Assembly (NCBI RefSeq): GCF_001294535.1
Contig: NZ_LGIC01000065.1
Coordinates: forward strand, 124,001-188,000
Direction of reading: 5' to 3'
DNA length: 64,000 nucleotides
Source: Cypionkella psychrotolerans
Lineage (GTDB): Bacteria > Pseudomonadota > Alphaproteobacteria > Rhodobacterales > Rhodobacteraceae
A model generated the notes under the pieces. The model searched no databases and was not told the origin of the DNA. It saw only the letters and a program-made list of their open reading frames with translations. Numbering within the stretch: position 1 is the stretch's first letter; every line of letters starts with the position of its first letter. Made by a program: the position numbers and the translations under genes. Shown piece by piece: positions 51,494 to 62,874 of this stretch.

Positions 51494-52735
51494 TCACAAA
51501 TCCATCAACAACCGACGCGGATCTTCCAACGCTTCCTTCACCCGTACCAAGAACGTCACCGCGCCCTTACCGTCCACAACCCGGTGATCGTAGGACAAAG
51601 CCAGATACATCATGGGACGGATGACGATTTGGCCTGCAACCACGACCGGGCGGTCCTGGATTTTGTGCATCCCCAGAATCCCCGATTGCGGCGGGTTCAG
51701 GATCGGCGAGGACATCAGCGAGCCGTAAACGCCGCCGTTCGAGATGGTGAACGAACCGCCCTGCATTTCAGCCATCGACAGCTTGCCATCCCGCGCGCGC
51801 AGGCCGAGTTCCGAGATTTTCTTCTCAATCGCGGCAAAGCCCATCTGGTCGGCATCGCGCACCACAGGCACGACAAGGCCGTTCGGAGTGCCGACGGCGA
51901 CGCCCATGTGGACGTAGTTTTTGTAAACCACATCCTGCCCGTCAATCTCGGCGTTCACTTCCGGGATTTCTTTCAAAGCATGGGTGCAGGCTTTGACAAA
52001 GAACGACATGAAGCCCAGTTTCACGCCGTGCTTTTTCTCGAAGATGTCTTTGTATTCATTGCGCAAAGACATGATGCCGGACATGTCCACCTCGTTATAG
52101 GTGGTCAGCATGGCGGCGGTATTTTGTGCGTCTTTCAGACGGCGCGCGATGGTGGCGCGCAGGCGGGTCATTTTGACGCGTTCCTCGCGGGCGGCGTCGT
52201 CAGCAGGCACCGGTGCGCGCGGGATGGCGGCTACGGCAGGGGCGGCGGCAAGCGGGGCTGCGGTTGCGGCACGCGCCACGTCTTCCTTCATCACCCGGCC
52301 ATCGCGGCCAGTGCCTTGGACTTGATCGGCAGACAGACCCGCCTCGGCCATCGCCTTCTTGGCGGAAGGCGCGTTTTCCACGTCGCGCGGGGTCAGCACT
52401 TCTGGGCCGGCACCGGGCGAGCCGACCGTCGCGGCAGCAGCCACCGATTTCGGCTCTTCGGCTTTCAACGGAATCGGCGCTGCGGTTTTGGCACCCACAG
52501 CACCTTCGGTCACAATCGCGAGCCGCGCATTGGCGGCCACGGTTGTACCTTCAGGGGCGAGGATTTCCGTCAGAACGCCCGCCACGGGGGAGGGCACTTC
52601 GACGGAAACTTTATCGGTTTCCAACTCGCACAGCATCTCATCCAGCTTGACCACATCGCCGGGTTTTTTGAACCAAGTCGATACGGTGGCTTCGGAGACG
52701 CTTTCGCCCAAAGAGGGCACCATTACATCCGTCAT
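51494..52735 (-). CDS. sucB: Dihydrolipoyllysine succinyltransferase (E2 of 2-oxoglutarate dehydrogenase)
   Basis: Core of the 2-oxoglutarate dehydrogenase complex. The 413-aa product has an N-terminal lipoyl domain with the lipoylated Lys in ETDKVSVEV near residue 43, an Ala/Pro linker, a peripheral-subunit-binding domain ([21 protein letters not shown]) and the catalytic [13 protein letters not shown] near 385. ATG 52735 follows GCAGGAG; sucA ends one base upstream. Confidence 0.97.
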   Translation of the reverse strand: MTDVMVPSLGESVSEATVSTWFKKPGDVVKLDEMLCELETDKVSVEVPSPVAGVLTEILAPEGTTVAANARLAIVTEGAVGAKTAAPIPLKAEEPKSVAAAATVGSPGAGPEVLTPRDVENAPSAKKAMAEAGLSADQVQGTGRDGRVMKEDVARAATAAPLAAAPAVAAIPRAPVPADDAAREERVKMTRLRATIARRLKDAQNTAAMLTTYNEVDMSGIMSLRNEYKDIFEKKHGVKLGFMSFFVKACTHALKEIPEVNAEIDGQDVVYKNYVHMGVAVGTPNGLVVPVVRDADQMGFAAIEKKISELGLRARDGKLSMAEMQGGSFTISNGGVYGSLMSSPILNPPQSGILGMHKIQDRPVVVAGQIVIRPMMYLALSYDHRVVDGKGAVTFLVRVKEALEDPRRLLMDL

Positions 52736-52736
52736 A

Positions 52737-55721
52737 TCATTCTCCTGCGCGGGCGGTGGTTGGGGACGGGCCGCCCAGCGCCTCATTCACCAAGGTTTGC
52801 TGTTCGTATTTGTGTTTGGACGCAAGGCCCGTGGCCGGCGAGGCCGAAGCTGCACGGCCAGCATAGCGGGGCCGGGTGTTGGTTGCACCGATATTGGTCA
52901 ATAGCGCCTCTAGTTCCGGCTCGATGTGCGACCAAGCGCCCATGTTCTTCGGTTCTTCTTGGCACCAAACCCATTCCGCGCCCTTGAACCGCGAAAGTTC
53001 AGCCGTGAGCGATTGCTTGGGCACCGGATACAACTGTTCGACCCGCAAAAGATAGGTGTCGGTCAACCCGCGTGCATCACGCTCAGCCAGCAGATCGTAG
53101 TAGACCTTGCCCGAACACAGCACGACGCGCTTGATGCCATCATCGGCATTCAGCTTGGTTTCCGAATGACCCTTTTGCGCATCATCCCACAAAACGCGGT
53201 GGAAGTAGCTGGCTTCGGTGAAATCCGACGCATCCGATACAGCCATCGGGTGCCGCAGCAGGGATTTCGGCGTCATCAGGATCAGCGGCTTTCGGAAATC
53301 GCGATGCATCTGACGGCGCAGGATGTGGAAGTAGTTTGATGGCGTGGTGCAGTTTGCCACGATCCAGTTGTCATGCGCTGACATCTGCAAGAAGCGTTCC
53401 AGCCGCGCCGAAGAGTGTTCCGGCCCCTGTCCTTCATAGCCATGCGGCAACAGACAGACCAGGCCCGACATCCGCAGCCATTTGCTCTCACCCGAGTTGA
53501 TGAACTGATCGAACATGATCTGCGCGCCATTGGCGAAATCACCGAACTGCGCTTCCCACATCGTCAGCGCGTTGGGTTCGGACAGCGAATAGCCATACTC
53601 AAAGCCCAGAACCGCATACTCCGACAGCATCGAGTCGATCACCTCATAGCGCGCTTGCCCGGCGCGGATGTGGTTCAGCGGGTAGTGGCGTTCTTCGGTG
53701 GTCTGATCGACAAAGGCCGAATGGCGCTGGCTGAAGGTGCCGCGGGTGCAATCCTGACCTGACAGTCGCACTGGGAAGCCTTCAACTTGCAGGCTGCCAA
53801 AGGCCAAAGCTTCTGCCGTCGACCAATCGAAACCCTGCCCGGTTTCAAACATCTTCTTCTTGGCTTCGAGCTGACGCGCTACGGTTTTGTGGATGTCAAA
53901 GCCCTCCGGGATGCGGGTCAAAGCGGCACCCACTTCGGCCAAGGTCTCGGGTTTGATCCAAGTGTTGCCGCGCTGGTAATTGTCCAAGTCTTTGGTTTTC
54001 ATCGACTTCCAGCGGCCATCCAGCCAATCGGCCTTGTTGGGCTTATAGTCTTTGCCGACCTCAAACTCTTCATTCAGGCGGGCTTGGAACGCCGCCTTCA
54101 TATCCTCAATCTCGCCTTCGGGGATCAGCCCATCGGCAACCAGACGGTCGGTATAAAGCTGCAAGGTGGTTTTTTGCTTGCGGATCGTGGTGTACATCGC
54201 CGGGTTGGTGAACATCGGCTCGTCGCCTTCGTTGTGACCAAAGCGGCGGTAGCAGAAGATGTCCAGCACCACATCCTTGTGGAAGGTCTGGCGGAATTCG
54301 GTGGCAACTTTCGCTGCATGAACAACGGCTTCCGGGTCATCGCCATTGACGTGGAAAATTGGCGCTTCGACCATCAAAGCAATGTCGGTGGGGTAGGGGC
54401 TGGAGCGGCTGTAGGCTGGTGCGGTGGTGAAACCGATCTGGTTGTTGACGATGATATGGATCGTCCCACCCGTGCGATGGCCCTTCAGACCGGACAGGCC
54501 AAAACATTCAGCAACCACTCCCTGACCCGCAAAAGCCGCATCGCCGTGTAGCAGCACGGGCAGCACCTGACTGCGTTCGGTATCGCCAAACTGATCCTGC
54601 TTGGCGCGGACCTTGCCCAGAACGACAGGGTTTACTGCCTCTAGGTGTGAGGGGTTCGCGGTAAGCGACAGGTGAACCGTGTTGCCGTCAAAGGTGCGGT
54701 CCGACGAGGCGCCAAGATGATATTTCACATCGCCCGAGCCATCGACATCTTCCGGCTTATAGCTGCCGCCCTGAAATTCGTTGAAAATCGCGCGGTAGGG
54801 CTTTTGTAGTACGTTCGAGAGCACGTTCAGACGACCGCGGTGCGGCATCCCAAAGATCACCTCGCGCACGCCCATCGCGCCGCCGCGTTTGATGATCGCC
54901 TCCATCGCCGGGATCAGCGCCTCGGCGCCGTCCAGACCAAAGCGCTTGGTGCCCATGTATTTGACATGGAGGAATTTTTCGTAGCCCTCAGCCTCAACCA
55001 GCTTGTTCAGGATCGCCTTGCGGCCCTCACGGGTGAAGGCGATTTCTTTGCCGTAGCCCTCAATCCGCTCTTTCAGCCAAGCCGCCTGTGCGGGGTCGGA
55101 AATATGCATGAATTGCAGCGCGAAAGTGCCGCAATAGGTGCGCTTCACAATGTCGATGATCTGCCGCATCGAGGCCATTTCCAGCCCCAAAACGTTGTCG
55201 ATGAAGATCGGGCGATCCATATCGGCCTCGGTGAAACCGTAAGACGCCGGATCCAACTCGGGGTGATTGCCGCGATCGGTCATCCCCAACGGATCAAGAT
55301 CGGCGGCTAGGTGGCCACGGATGCGGTAGGCGCGGATGATCATGATGGCGCGAATGCTATCCAACACAGCACGCTGCACCTGCGCATCACTTAACGAGAC
55401 GCCCTTTTCCGCAGCTTTTTCGGCAATCTTCTTGCCCGCGCCTTTCGGCTCTGCCGCCACAGGCCATTCACCCGTCATAGCACCAGTGACATCATCCGAA
55501 GGCGTCGGCGGCCAATCGGCGCGGCCCCAAGACGGGCCAGTGGCCTGCCGTTTGGCGTCCATCTCGGGTTCCGCCAGCGAACGGAAAAAGTCCGCCCATT
55601 GCGCATCGACCGAAGCCGGATCAGCGGCATAGTTTGCCGCCAGCTGGTCAATATAATCCGCATTGGCGCCTTGCAGGAAGCTGGAGGCGTGGAATTGGCT
55701 GTTGGGGGATTGTTCGGTCAT
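52737..55721 (-). CDS. sucA: 2-oxoglutarate dehydrogenase E1 component
   Basis: Thiamine-diphosphate decarboxylase of the TCA cycle. The 994-aa product has the N-terminal [21 protein letters not shown] that binds E2, [20 protein letters not shown], the ThDP site [13 protein letters not shown] near residue 390 and the transketolase-like [18 protein letters not shown] near 750. Full length for the family. Overlaps the DUF805 gene by four bases. Confidence 0.98.
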   Translation of the reverse strand: MTEQSPNSQFHASSFLQGANADYIDQLAANYAADPASVDAQWADFFRSLAEPEMDAKRQATGPSWGRADWPPTPSDDVTGAMTGEWPVAAEPKGAGKKIAEKAAEKGVSLSDAQVQRAVLDSIRAIMIIRAYRIRGHLAADLDPLGMTDRGNHPELDPASYGFTEADMDRPIFIDNVLGLEMASMRQIIDIVKRTYCGTFALQFMHISDPAQAAWLKERIEGYGKEIAFTREGRKAILNKLVEAEGYEKFLHVKYMGTKRFGLDGAEALIPAMEAIIKRGGAMGVREVIFGMPHRGRLNVLSNVLQKPYRAIFNEFQGGSYKPEDVDGSGDVKYHLGASSDRTFDGNTVHLSLTANPSHLEAVNPVVLGKVRAKQDQFGDTERSQVLPVLLHGDAAFAGQGVVAECFGLSGLKGHRTGGTIHIIVNNQIGFTTAPAYSRSSPYPTDIALMVEAPIFHVNGDDPEAVVHAAKVATEFRQTFHKDVVLDIFCYRRFGHNEGDEPMFTNPAMYTTIRKQKTTLQLYTDRLVADGLIPEGEIEDMKAAFQARLNEEFEVGKDYKPNKADWLDGRWKSMKTKDLDNYQRGNTWIKPETLAEVGAALTRIPEGFDIHKTVARQLEAKKKMFETGQGFDWSTAEALAFGSLQVEGFPVRLSGQDCTRGTFSQRHSAFVDQTTEERHYPLNHIRAGQARYEVIDSMLSEYAVLGFEYGYSLSEPNALTMWEAQFGDFANGAQIMFDQFINSGESKWLRMSGLVCLLPHGYEGQGPEHSSARLERFLQMSAHDNWIVANCTTPSNYFHILRRQMHRDFRKPLILMTPKSLLRHPMAVSDASDFTEASYFHRVLWDDAQKGHSETKLNADDGIKRVVLCSGKVYYDLLAERDARGLTDTYLLRVEQLYPVPKQSLTAELSRFKGAEWVWCQEEPKNMGAWSHIEPELEALLTNIGATNTRPRYAGRAASASPATGLASKHKYEQQTLVNEALGGPSPTTARAGE

Positions 55722-56224
55722 GGGGTTACCTCAAGGGGGTTGGGACCGTAGGAATTGGAGTTGGGTTGCGATGGCCGGGAAAGGGGAATTGCAAAGACAA
55801 GCAAAGCCAGCAATGCAAAAGGTAGGCCCAAAAACACTGTGATGAACCCGATGCCAGACAGGGATTCGGTGCTGTAGATGTGGAGCTGTTCCAAGGCGAC
55901 CAATACGTTTCCGCAAATGGTGTATGCGATCAGGATTGTCAGCATTACTGCTTGAAATGGCCACTTAAGCCGTGAACCGGTGTCTGCGAGACGGCGAGCC
56001 CCTGCGGAAATCATGGCGAGGCTGAGAGCGGGAAACACTACGAACAATAGCGAGTACAAGACGGCGGGCTTTTCGAATATTGAGCTAACGTCGGCAAGCG
56101 CAACAGTCGCCAAGACCACAATAATTGGCACGGGTGCAAACCACCAGAACTCGGCGCGGGATGCCCGCCCCGAGAATTGGAAAGACTTGGCAAAACCAGT
56201 CCTGATGGCCTGCGCCGGTCCCAT
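55718..56224 (-). CDS. DUF805 family membrane protein
   Basis: A 168-aa protein with the DUF805 opening FAKSFQFSGRASRAEFWWFAP, four membrane segments and the conserved ARRLADTGSRLKWPF between helices. Function unknown. It lies between sucD (two bases upstream) and sucA (four-base overlap), so it is translated with the TCA-cycle genes. Confidence 0.9.
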   Translation of the reverse strand: MGPAQAIRTGFAKSFQFSGRASRAEFWWFAPVPIIVVLATVALADVSSIFEKPAVLYSLLFVVFPALSLAMISAGARRLADTGSRLKWPFQAVMLTILIAYTICGNVLVALEQLHIYSTESLSGIGFITVFLGLPFALLALLVFAIPLSRPSQPNSNSYGPNPLEVTP

Positions 56225-56226
56225 GA

Positions 56227-57111
56227 TCAGCCCTTGATCGCTTTCAGCACGGCCTCGCCCAAAGTCGCTGGGCTGTCGGCCACCACGATCCCGGCCATTT
56301 TCATAGCCTCGATCTTCGATTGCGCGTCGCCTTTGCCGCCTGCGACGATGGCACCGGCGTGGCCCATGCGGCGGCCTTCGGGGGCGGTGCGGCCTGCGAT
56401 GAAGCCGGCGGTAGGTTTCCAGCGGCCGCGCTTTTTCTCATCGGCAAGGAACTGGGCGGCGTCTTCTTCGGCAGCGCCGCCGATTTCGCCGATCATGATG
56501 ATCGAATGGGTATCGGGGTCAGCAAGGAACATCTCAAGGATATCAATATGTTCCGAGCCTTTGATCGGATCGCCCCCGATGCCAACAGCCGAGGTTTGGC
56601 CCAAGCCTACGTCGGTGGTCTGCTTCACGGCCTCATAGGTCAGCGTGCCGGAACGCGACACAACCCCGACCGAGCCTTTCGAGAAAATGCTGCCCGGCAT
56701 GATGCCGATTTTGCATTCACCCGGTGTCATCACGCCGGGGCAGTTCGGCCCGATCAGGCGGGATTTCGAATTGATCAGCGCGCGCTTGACCTTCATCATA
56801 TCCAGCACAGGAATGCCTTCGGTGATGCAAACGATCAGCTCCATCTCGGCATCAATCGCCTCAAGGATGCTGTCGGCTGCGAACGGCGGCGGCACATAGA
56901 TTACGCTCGCATTGGCCCCGGTGACCGCGCGGGCCTCGTGAACGCTGTCAAACACCGGCAGGTTCAGGTGGCTGGAGCCGCCCTTGCCGGGAGTGACGCC
57001 GCCGACCATTTTGGTGCCGTAAGCGATAGCCTGTTCCGAGTGGAACGTGCCTTGGCTGCCAGTGAAGCCTTGGCAGATGACGCGGGTGTTAGAGTTTACA
57101 AGAACAGCCAT
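56227..57111 (-). CDS. sucD: Succinyl-CoA synthetase alpha subunit
   Basis: Makes succinate and ATP/GTP from succinyl-CoA. The 294-aa product has the CoA site [16 protein letters not shown] near residue 16 and the phosphorylated His in [11 protein letters not shown] near 250. Four bases after sucC. Confidence 0.97.
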   Translation of the reverse strand: MAVLVNSNTRVICQGFTGSQGTFHSEQAIAYGTKMVGGVTPGKGGSSHLNLPVFDSVHEARAVTGANASVIYVPPPFAADSILEAIDAEMELIVCITEGIPVLDMMKVKRALINSKSRLIGPNCPGVMTPGECKIGIMPGSIFSKGSVGVVSRSGTLTYEAVKQTTDVGLGQTSAVGIGGDPIKGSEHIDILEMFLADPDTHSIIMIGEIGGAAEEDAAQFLADEKKRGRWKPTAGFIAGRTAPEGRRMGHAGAIVAGGKGDAQSKIEAMKMAGIVVADSPATLGEAVLKAIKG

Positions 57112-57115
57112 GATA

Positions 57116-58309
57116 TTATCCCTTCACCGCTTTAACGATCTTCTGTGCGGCGTCTGACAGGTTGTCAGCGGCGATCACGTTCAGGCCGGAATTGCGGATG
57201 ATGTCTTTGCCGAGTTCCACATTGGTGCCTTCAAGGCGCACCACCAGCGGCACTTTCAGGCCGACTTCTTTCACTGCCGCGATCACGCCCTCGGCGATGA
57301 TGTCGCAGCGCATGATGCCGCCGAAGATGTTGACGAGGATGCCTTTGACCTGCGGGTCAGAGGTGATGATCTTGAACGCCTCGGTGACCTTTTCTTTGGT
57401 AGCCCCGCCGCCGACGTCCAAAAAGTTGGCAGGCTCGGCCCCGTACAGCTTGATGATATCCATCGTCGCCATCGCAAGGCCCGCACCATTGACCATACAG
57501 CCGATTTCGCCATCCAAGGCGATGTAGTTCAGATCGAATTTCGACGCGGCGAGTTCCTTCGGGTCTTCTTCCGTCTCATCGCGCAGGGCGGCAATATCGG
57601 GGTGACGATACATCGCGTTGCCGTCAAAGCTCATCTTCGCGTCGAGCAACTTCATGTTGCCGTCGGTCATCACCACAAGCGGGTTGATTTCCAGCATATC
57701 CATGTCTTTTTCGACGAACAATTTGTACAGGTTCTTCACGATGCCGACGCATTGCTTGACCTGATTTCCGGTCAGACCCAGTGAGAACGCAACGCGACGG
57801 CCGTGGAAATCGGAATAACCGGTGGCCGGATCGACGCTGAACGACAGGATCTTTTCGGGCGTGTCGTGGGCGACGTCTTCAATCGACATACCGCCTTCGG
57901 TGGAGCATACGATCGAGATGCGGCTGGTTTGGCGATCAATCAGCAAAGCGAGATACAACTCGCGCTCAATATCGCTGCCGTCTTCGATATAGATCCGGTT
58001 GACTTGCTTGCCAGCCGGGCCGGTCTGCACCGTCACCAAGGTCCGGCCCAGCATTTGACGGGCAAATTCTGCCGCCTCACCGACCGAACGCGCCAGCCGC
58101 ACGCCACCTTTTTCGCCCGCCTCAGGCTCCACAAAATGGCCCTTGCCGCGACCACCTGCGTGGATCTGTGCCTTGACCACCCAGAGCGGGCCATCGAGTT
58201 CGCCCGCCGCAGTCTTGGCCTCTTCAGCCTTTGTCACGGCGCGGCCATCGGACACCGGGATGCCGTAGCTGCGCAGCAGAGCCTTAGCCTGGTATTCATG
58301 GATGTTCAT
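57116..58309 (-). CDS. sucC: Succinyl-CoA synthetase beta subunit
   Basis: ATP-grasp subunit partnering SucD. The 397-aa product begins [20 protein letters not shown], has [15 protein letters not shown] near residue 46 and [20 protein letters not shown] near 255. First gene of the TCA-cycle block; the palindromes at 58406-58436 lie about 100 bases upstream. Confidence 0.97.
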   Translation of the reverse strand: MNIHEYQAKALLRSYGIPVSDGRAVTKAEEAKTAAGELDGPLWVVKAQIHAGGRGKGHFVEPEAGEKGGVRLARSVGEAAEFARQMLGRTLVTVQTGPAGKQVNRIYIEDGSDIERELYLALLIDRQTSRISIVCSTEGGMSIEDVAHDTPEKILSFSVDPATGYSDFHGRRVAFSLGLTGNQVKQCVGIVKNLYKLFVEKDMDMLEINPLVVMTDGNMKLLDAKMSFDGNAMYRHPDIAALRDETEEDPKELAASKFDLNYIALDGEIGCMVNGAGLAMATMDIIKLYGAEPANFLDVGGGATKEKVTEAFKIITSDPQVKGILVNIFGGIMRCDIIAEGVIAAVKEVGLKVPLVVRLEGTNVELGKDIIRNSGLNVIAADNLSDAAQKIVKAVKG

Positions 58310-58405
58310 GGATTTGTCCCATCAGCTTGGATTTGAAGGCGGTGTGGCATAAATTTGGGCAATAGGAAAACTCGAATTAGGAGGCATCGGCGGAAAACCG
58401 ACATT

Positions 58406-58436
58406 TGTGATCACACGCAAAAAAAATGTGATCACA
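58406..58436. promoter_or_regulatory. Tandem TGTGATCACA palindromes upstream of sucC
   Basis: TGTGATCACA at 58406-58415 and again at 58427-58436, centres 21 bases apart (two helical turns), separated by an A-rich run. They lie between divergent sucC and a glycosyltransferase gene and look like an operator pair for a dimeric regulator. Confidence 0.6.
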
Positions 58437-58529
58437 TGAAGGGTTTCCTTAAGTTTTTCAGGGCTTGCCGTTGGCGCTAACGCTCGGCATTGTTCACGCA
58501 CAGGTGTAAAACGGGATGGCAACAGTTCA

Positions 58530-59525
58530 ATGAAACCAACTTGGGCAGTGGTTGCAACCCTGGATGAGCCTAGCCCGCTGGCGGCGGCTTTCGCTGCGCA
58601 TCATCTCGCTCAGGGGGCCAGTAAAGTGCATCTGTTCCTGGATAAGCCCGACCCAGAGGCCCAAGCGATGCTGGCAAAGCTGCCGGGCTGTGAGGTGACG
58701 GTTTGTGATGCGGCGTATTGGGCCACGTCCAAGCGGGGCGCGCGTCCGGGGCAGCACACCAATCGGCAGGTGCAGAATGCGCGGCGGGTTTATGCGGCCT
58801 GCGATGCCGATTGGCTGCTGCATTGCGACGGTGACGAATTTATTCGCGATGGCACTGCTTTGCGCGCGGAACTTGAGACGGCCCCGGCGCGGGCGATGTA
58901 TATGCGCCTGCTGGTGGCAGAGCGGGTCTATCCCAAGGGCGCTGTGGGGGAGACGATTTTTTCGGGGATTTTTCGCCATGAGCTGCCGGAATATAGCCGC
59001 AATGGTGCTAAGGTTTATGGCGAGATGCGGGATTTTTTCCACTTTGGCTTGACCGGGCACAAGGCGGGGAAAGCGCTGGTACGGGTGGGGGCTGGCATGG
59101 AAATGGGGCTGCACGCGCCGACAGGCAAGCCGGCGCATCGGCCGATTTTGACCACGCGGATGTTGCATTTTGATGGGCTGACGCGGTTGCATTTCACCCT
59201 GAAATTGCTGCGCCGGGCCAATGAGCCGCCGAGCCACGCCAGCAACCGCCACGGCGAGGCGCGCACCACGCAGTTTTTGTCGATGTGCGAGGCGATGGCA
59301 GAGCCAGAGATGCGCGCGGCGTTGGTGGCAGTGCTGAAAGAGGTGGAGCCTGATCAGATTAGGCAGTTGCGGCGCTTTGGTGCTGTGGACGAGACAGGCT
59401 TTGATCCACGCCCGGTTTTGGCCGCAGCGGGCCTTGCGCCGGATCTGTCAGAGGCGGCGTTTGATGCCAGTTTGCGCCTGCGCTATGCTGAATTTTTGCA
59501 GAAACACGCGCCGGATTTGGCCTGA
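58530..59525 (+). CDS. Glycosyltransferase family 2-like protein
   Basis: A 331-aa protein: WAVVATLDEPSPLAAAFAAHH at the N-terminus, CDAAYWATSKRGARP near residue 65, WLLHCDGDEFI near 92 (DxD site) and MLHFDGLTRLHFTLKLLRR near 210. Closely similar in plan to the gene at 63039 and more distantly to that at 49996. Acceptor sugar or protein unknown. Divergent from sucC. Confidence 0.82.
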   Translation: MKPTWAVVATLDEPSPLAAAFAAHHLAQGASKVHLFLDKPDPEAQAMLAKLPGCEVTVCDAAYWATSKRGARPGQHTNRQVQNARRVYAACDADWLLHCDGDEFIRDGTALRAELETAPARAMYMRLLVAERVYPKGAVGETIFSGIFRHELPEYSRNGAKVYGEMRDFFHFGLTGHKAGKALVRVGAGMEMGLHAPTGKPAHRPILTTRMLHFDGLTRLHFTLKLLRRANEPPSHASNRHGEARTTQFLSMCEAMAEPEMRAALVAVLKEVEPDQIRQLRRFGAVDETGFDPRPVLAAAGLAPDLSEAAFDASLRLRYAEFLQKHAPDLA

Positions 59526-59526
59526 G

Positions 59527-60729
59527 TTAGTTCAGATAAAACGACAGCATCACCGCCTCACCGCCCATCATCTGCTCAAACGCGCTCCAGTTCTGGTCGC
59601 TGACAAGCGTGCCTTTTTCCAGATAGGGCACGGCGGCCCAGCCTTGGATCCAGCCTGCCAGATCGGCGGGGCGCGGATCGGTGAAGATCTTGGCAATGTT
59701 CACCCCGGCCGCCCCCTGCTGCCGCCAATAGGGCGCGAGTTTGGTACCTTTCAGCAGTCCCTCGGCATCGTCCAGCACCGAAAGCCACACCGCCCCGGTG
59801 CCCGGTGGCAGAGTGACCCCCAAAGCCGATTGCTGTTTGTCATTCGGCAACCATTCGGCGGCATTGTCCGTTTCCTGCGCGACGGTTGCCCAGAACCGGC
59901 GATTGTCGGCGATCATGCTCAGGAAATGTATTTGCGCACTGGTCATTCGGGTTGCATCGGGTGTTTGTTGCAAAGCGGCAATCGCGATGGCGATCACGTC
60001 CAACTCGTCCAGCCCATCGCTTCCTGCACCCGTGAAAAAGCTGGGGCTGACAACGCCGAGGCGTTGCATCGCGGCTCGGGTCTGTAGAATTCGGTCAATT
60101 GGTTCAGTCGGGTCGTAGGCCAGCACGACATCGGACACGCCTTGCAACAGATGGGTGTAGGCCGAAAGCCAAGCCGCATCGGCTGCATCGAATGTCACAA
60201 CCGGGGCGGGGGTGGCAGGGTCACGGCTGGCCCATTGCCAACCCAATAGCATCGGTCCCAATACCGCCATCGCATCCTCGCCTTGGTCGCGGCTCTTGTT
60301 GGCATTGATGTCAAACCACAGATCTGCAAAGTTGATCTCTAACTTGAAATCAGAGACATCTGGGATTCCGGCCAGCGGTTCGCGGGCCAGTCCCAACTTG
60401 GCGTCGATGCTACGAAACAGATCAGCGATCATCGCGGGCTGGAATGGCTTGGGGGCGAAATTGTACGGCAAAGGCAGGCGCAGGAACGGCAGCATCCCTG
60501 TCTGGTCCGTCATCCCGGCGCTATAGCGCAGTTGCAAAGCCGTCTCGACAGATCCCAGAAACCGCACACCCCCCAAAGCAAATCGTTCAGCGTCAGTCGG
60601 TGCGGGCAGGGCGGCCAGCCGCGTTTCGGTTGCAGCCAGCCCCCTACTGCCAATCTCGGCGCTAAGGGTTTCGGCTTGCAAGGGCGCTGCAAGGCACAGA
60701 AGCGGCAAAAGGGCGGGCAGCAGGCGCAT
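59527..60729 (-). CDS. Exported protein of unknown function
   Basis: A 400-aa protein with a signal peptide (MRLLPALLPLLCLAAPLQA, before ETLS). The mature part has LPYNFAPKPFQPAMIADLF and FADLWFDINANKSRDQGEDAM; that Asp-rich segment resembles a calcium-binding loop. No family recognised. ATG 60729 follows GGAG. Probably periplasmic, facing the convergent glycosyltransferase gene one base away. Confidence 0.75.
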   Translation of the reverse strand: MRLLPALLPLLCLAAPLQAETLSAEIGSRGLAATETRLAALPAPTDAERFALGGVRFLGSVETALQLRYSAGMTDQTGMLPFLRLPLPYNFAPKPFQPAMIADLFRSIDAKLGLAREPLAGIPDVSDFKLEINFADLWFDINANKSRDQGEDAMAVLGPMLLGWQWASRDPATPAPVVTFDAADAAWLSAYTHLLQGVSDVVLAYDPTEPIDRILQTRAAMQRLGVVSPSFFTGAGSDGLDELDVIAIAIAALQQTPDATRMTSAQIHFLSMIADNRRFWATVAQETDNAAEWLPNDKQQSALGVTLPPGTGAVWLSVLDDAEGLLKGTKLAPYWRQQGAAGVNIAKIFTDPRPADLAGWIQGWAAVPYLEKGTLVSDQNWSAFEQMMGGEAVMLSFYLN

Positions 60730-60800
60730 GGCAATCTCCACTGGGATTTGGCGTAGGGTGCGCCAGGCGGTCTGCGATGGCAACTGTGGGATTCCAGACC

Positions 60801-61472
60801 CTAGGCTGGGGTGGCCACGAACAACACCTGCCCGCGCGGTAGGCGGGTTTGGTGTTGATCCACTGCAAAACCCGAAGCGCGGGTCAGCTGCAGAACGTCT
60901 TCTGCCAGCATGTGATAGGGCGCGCGGGTATCATGGGTGACCACGCCGTCGGGTTGTTTGACCGGAAGCAGGCTGGCGCTGGCATCGGGGGCAAGAAAGG
61001 CGGTGAACATCAGCTTTTGCAAGGCCGGAAAGCGGGCGCGGATCTGGATCAGCGCCCGGCGTAGATGATTGGTGGGCAAATGAGTGAACACCGCAAAGGC
61101 GATGGCATGGGTGATATTGTCGGGCACGCCGGGGAAGTTGAAATTGGCATCCTCAATCAGCTGCGCGGGCGAGAGGCGGGATTTATCCGCGATTTCCGTC
61201 TCGTAGCCGCGTTTGAGCAGCGCGCCGGACAGATCGGTCGCCCAATAGTGGCCGGGGGTCAGGTATTGCACCGCCTTGCAGCCTAGGCGCAGCGATCCCG
61301 CGCCAATGTCGAGCAACCGATGGCCGGGGTCAAGGCCAGCCCCCAGCAAAATCTCCATTTGGATGCGGCCTGTCTCGTCCCAGCGCCCGCCAACGATGTC
61401 ACGGTGACGGCCTTTTGCGAGGGCATCAGCGTAGAAATTCGGAGCATGATAGGGCGAGATGTGCTGGGCCAT
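60801..61472 (-). CDS. Class I SAM-dependent methyltransferase
   Basis: A 223-aa protein with the SAM motif RLLDIGAGSLRLGCKAVQYL near residue 52, YWATDLSGALLKRGYE near 75 and ITHAIAFAVFTHLP near 118. The preceding RHRDIVGGRWDETGRIQ is typical of small class I enzymes. Substrate unknown. ATG 61472 is the first that leaves the domain intact. Confidence 0.82.
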   Translation of the reverse strand: MAQHISPYHAPNFYADALAKGRHRDIVGGRWDETGRIQMEILLGAGLDPGHRLLDIGAGSLRLGCKAVQYLTPGHYWATDLSGALLKRGYETEIADKSRLSPAQLIEDANFNFPGVPDNITHAIAFAVFTHLPTNHLRRALIQIRARFPALQKLMFTAFLAPDASASLLPVKQPDGVVTHDTRAPYHMLAEDVLQLTRASGFAVDQHQTRLPRGQVLFVATPA

Positions 61473-61554
61473 GTGGTTTCTTGCCACAAACGCCGGGGGT
61501 TTCCCACCCCCGGACCCCCGTGGGATACTTCGGCGCAGAGGATGAAAATTTGAA

Positions 61555-62796
61555 CTAAGTTTTAGGCTTTGCCGCTTCTTGGACGAGTGCAAGACAGAAC
61601 GCGGTAGCTTGGCCCATATCCTGCACCGAAATCCACTCCAGCGGGCCATGAATATCCTGCATCCCGGTAAACAGATTGGGGCAGGGGATACCCATCTCGG
61701 TCAGCCGCGAGCCATCGGTGCCGCCGCGGATCGGGACAGAGACAGGTTCAATCCCAAGGGAGCGGGCGGCGTCGCGGGCAAGGCCGACAGGGGTCATGTC
61801 TTTTTCCAGCCAATAGCGCATGTTGCGGTATTGCGGCTTGATCACGCAGGTGATTTCAGCGCGCGGTTCGGTGGCGGCGACGGCGGCGCAGATCTGTTGC
61901 AGCAGCGCGCCTTTTTGGGCAAGGCCATCGCGTTCAAAGTCGCGCAGGATGAATTTGAGGATCATTTCCGAGGAGCCGCCGGTCATATCGGTGGCGTGGA
62001 TGAAGCCGTCGCGGTCGGACGTGGTTTCCGGAGTGAGCGTGGCTTGCGGCAGGGTTTGGATGATCTTGGCGGCGAGGTGGATGGCGTTGACGAGTTTATC
62101 CTTGGCCAAACCGGGGTGGATCGAGACGCCTTTGATGGTGACGACGGCGCTGTCGGCTGAGAAGCTTTCGTATTCGATTTCGCCGACAGCACCGCCGTCA
62201 AAGGTGTAGGCGAAATCGGCTTTCAGGTCCGCAGGCAGGTTGGAATGGACGCCGCGACCGATTTCCTCATCCGGGGTGAAGGCGAGGCGCAGGGTGGGAT
62301 GCAGGATCCCGGGGTTGGTCAGCAGGTGGCGGGCGGCGGTCATCAGGATCGCGACGCCGGCTTTATCGTCGGCCCCGAGCAGGGTCGTGCCGGAGGCGGT
62401 GATGATGTCGTGGCCTTGTTTGGTGCCGAGGTAGGGGTTGTGCTCGGGCGTAAGGGTCAGGGTGGGGTTGTCGGGAAAGCTGATCGCGCCGCCGTTGTAG
62501 CCCCGGATCACCCGGGGTTTGACGCCCGCGGCGTTGAATTGCGGGGCGGTGTCGATATGGGCGAGCAGGCCGACAGTCGGGCCGGGTGCGGTGCCGGGGA
62601 TGGTGGCGAGGACCGTGCCGTAGGGGGTGAGTTGCACGTCGGTTGCGCCGATGTCTTTCAGTTCGGTCTCCAGCAGGCGCAGGATGTTCAGCTGGATTTC
62701 GGTGGAGGGCGAGGTGGCGGAGCTGTCGTTGGATTGGCTGTCAATGCTGGCGTAGCGGATCAGGCGGGTTTCAAGCTCGACGTGGAAATCGGTCAT
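61555..62796 (-). CDS. pepT: Peptidase T (tripeptide aminopeptidase)
   Basis: Di-zinc M20 peptidase removing the N-terminal residue of tripeptides. The 413-aa product has LLAHIDTAPQFN near residue 75, LLGADDKAG near 138, the catalytic TPDEEIGRG near 170 and the PIRGGTDGSRLTEMGIPCPN near 370. ATG 62796 gives the family length. Confidence 0.94.
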   Translation of the reverse strand: MTDFHVELETRLIRYASIDSQSNDSSATSPSTEIQLNILRLLETELKDIGATDVQLTPYGTVLATIPGTAPGPTVGLLAHIDTAPQFNAAGVKPRVIRGYNGGAISFPDNPTLTLTPEHNPYLGTKQGHDIITASGTTLLGADDKAGVAILMTAARHLLTNPGILHPTLRLAFTPDEEIGRGVHSNLPADLKADFAYTFDGGAVGEIEYESFSADSAVVTIKGVSIHPGLAKDKLVNAIHLAAKIIQTLPQATLTPETTSDRDGFIHATDMTGGSSEMILKFILRDFERDGLAQKGALLQQICAAVAATEPRAEITCVIKPQYRNMRYWLEKDMTPVGLARDAARSLGIEPVSVPIRGGTDGSRLTEMGIPCPNLFTGMQDIHGPLEWISVQDMGQATAFCLALVQEAAKPKT

Positions 62797-62874
62797 CTTG
62801 GCCTCCGGAGGTTTGGGCGGAGTTGGGCGGAGGCAGAGGGGGGTGTCAAGGGGGGATGCGGGGAGGAATTGGGG

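Noticed and set aside
58406..58436. CRP/FNR sites
   Set aside because: CRP half-sites are separated by six bases and FNR has TTGAT-N4-ATCAA; here TGTGA and TCACA abut with no spacer.
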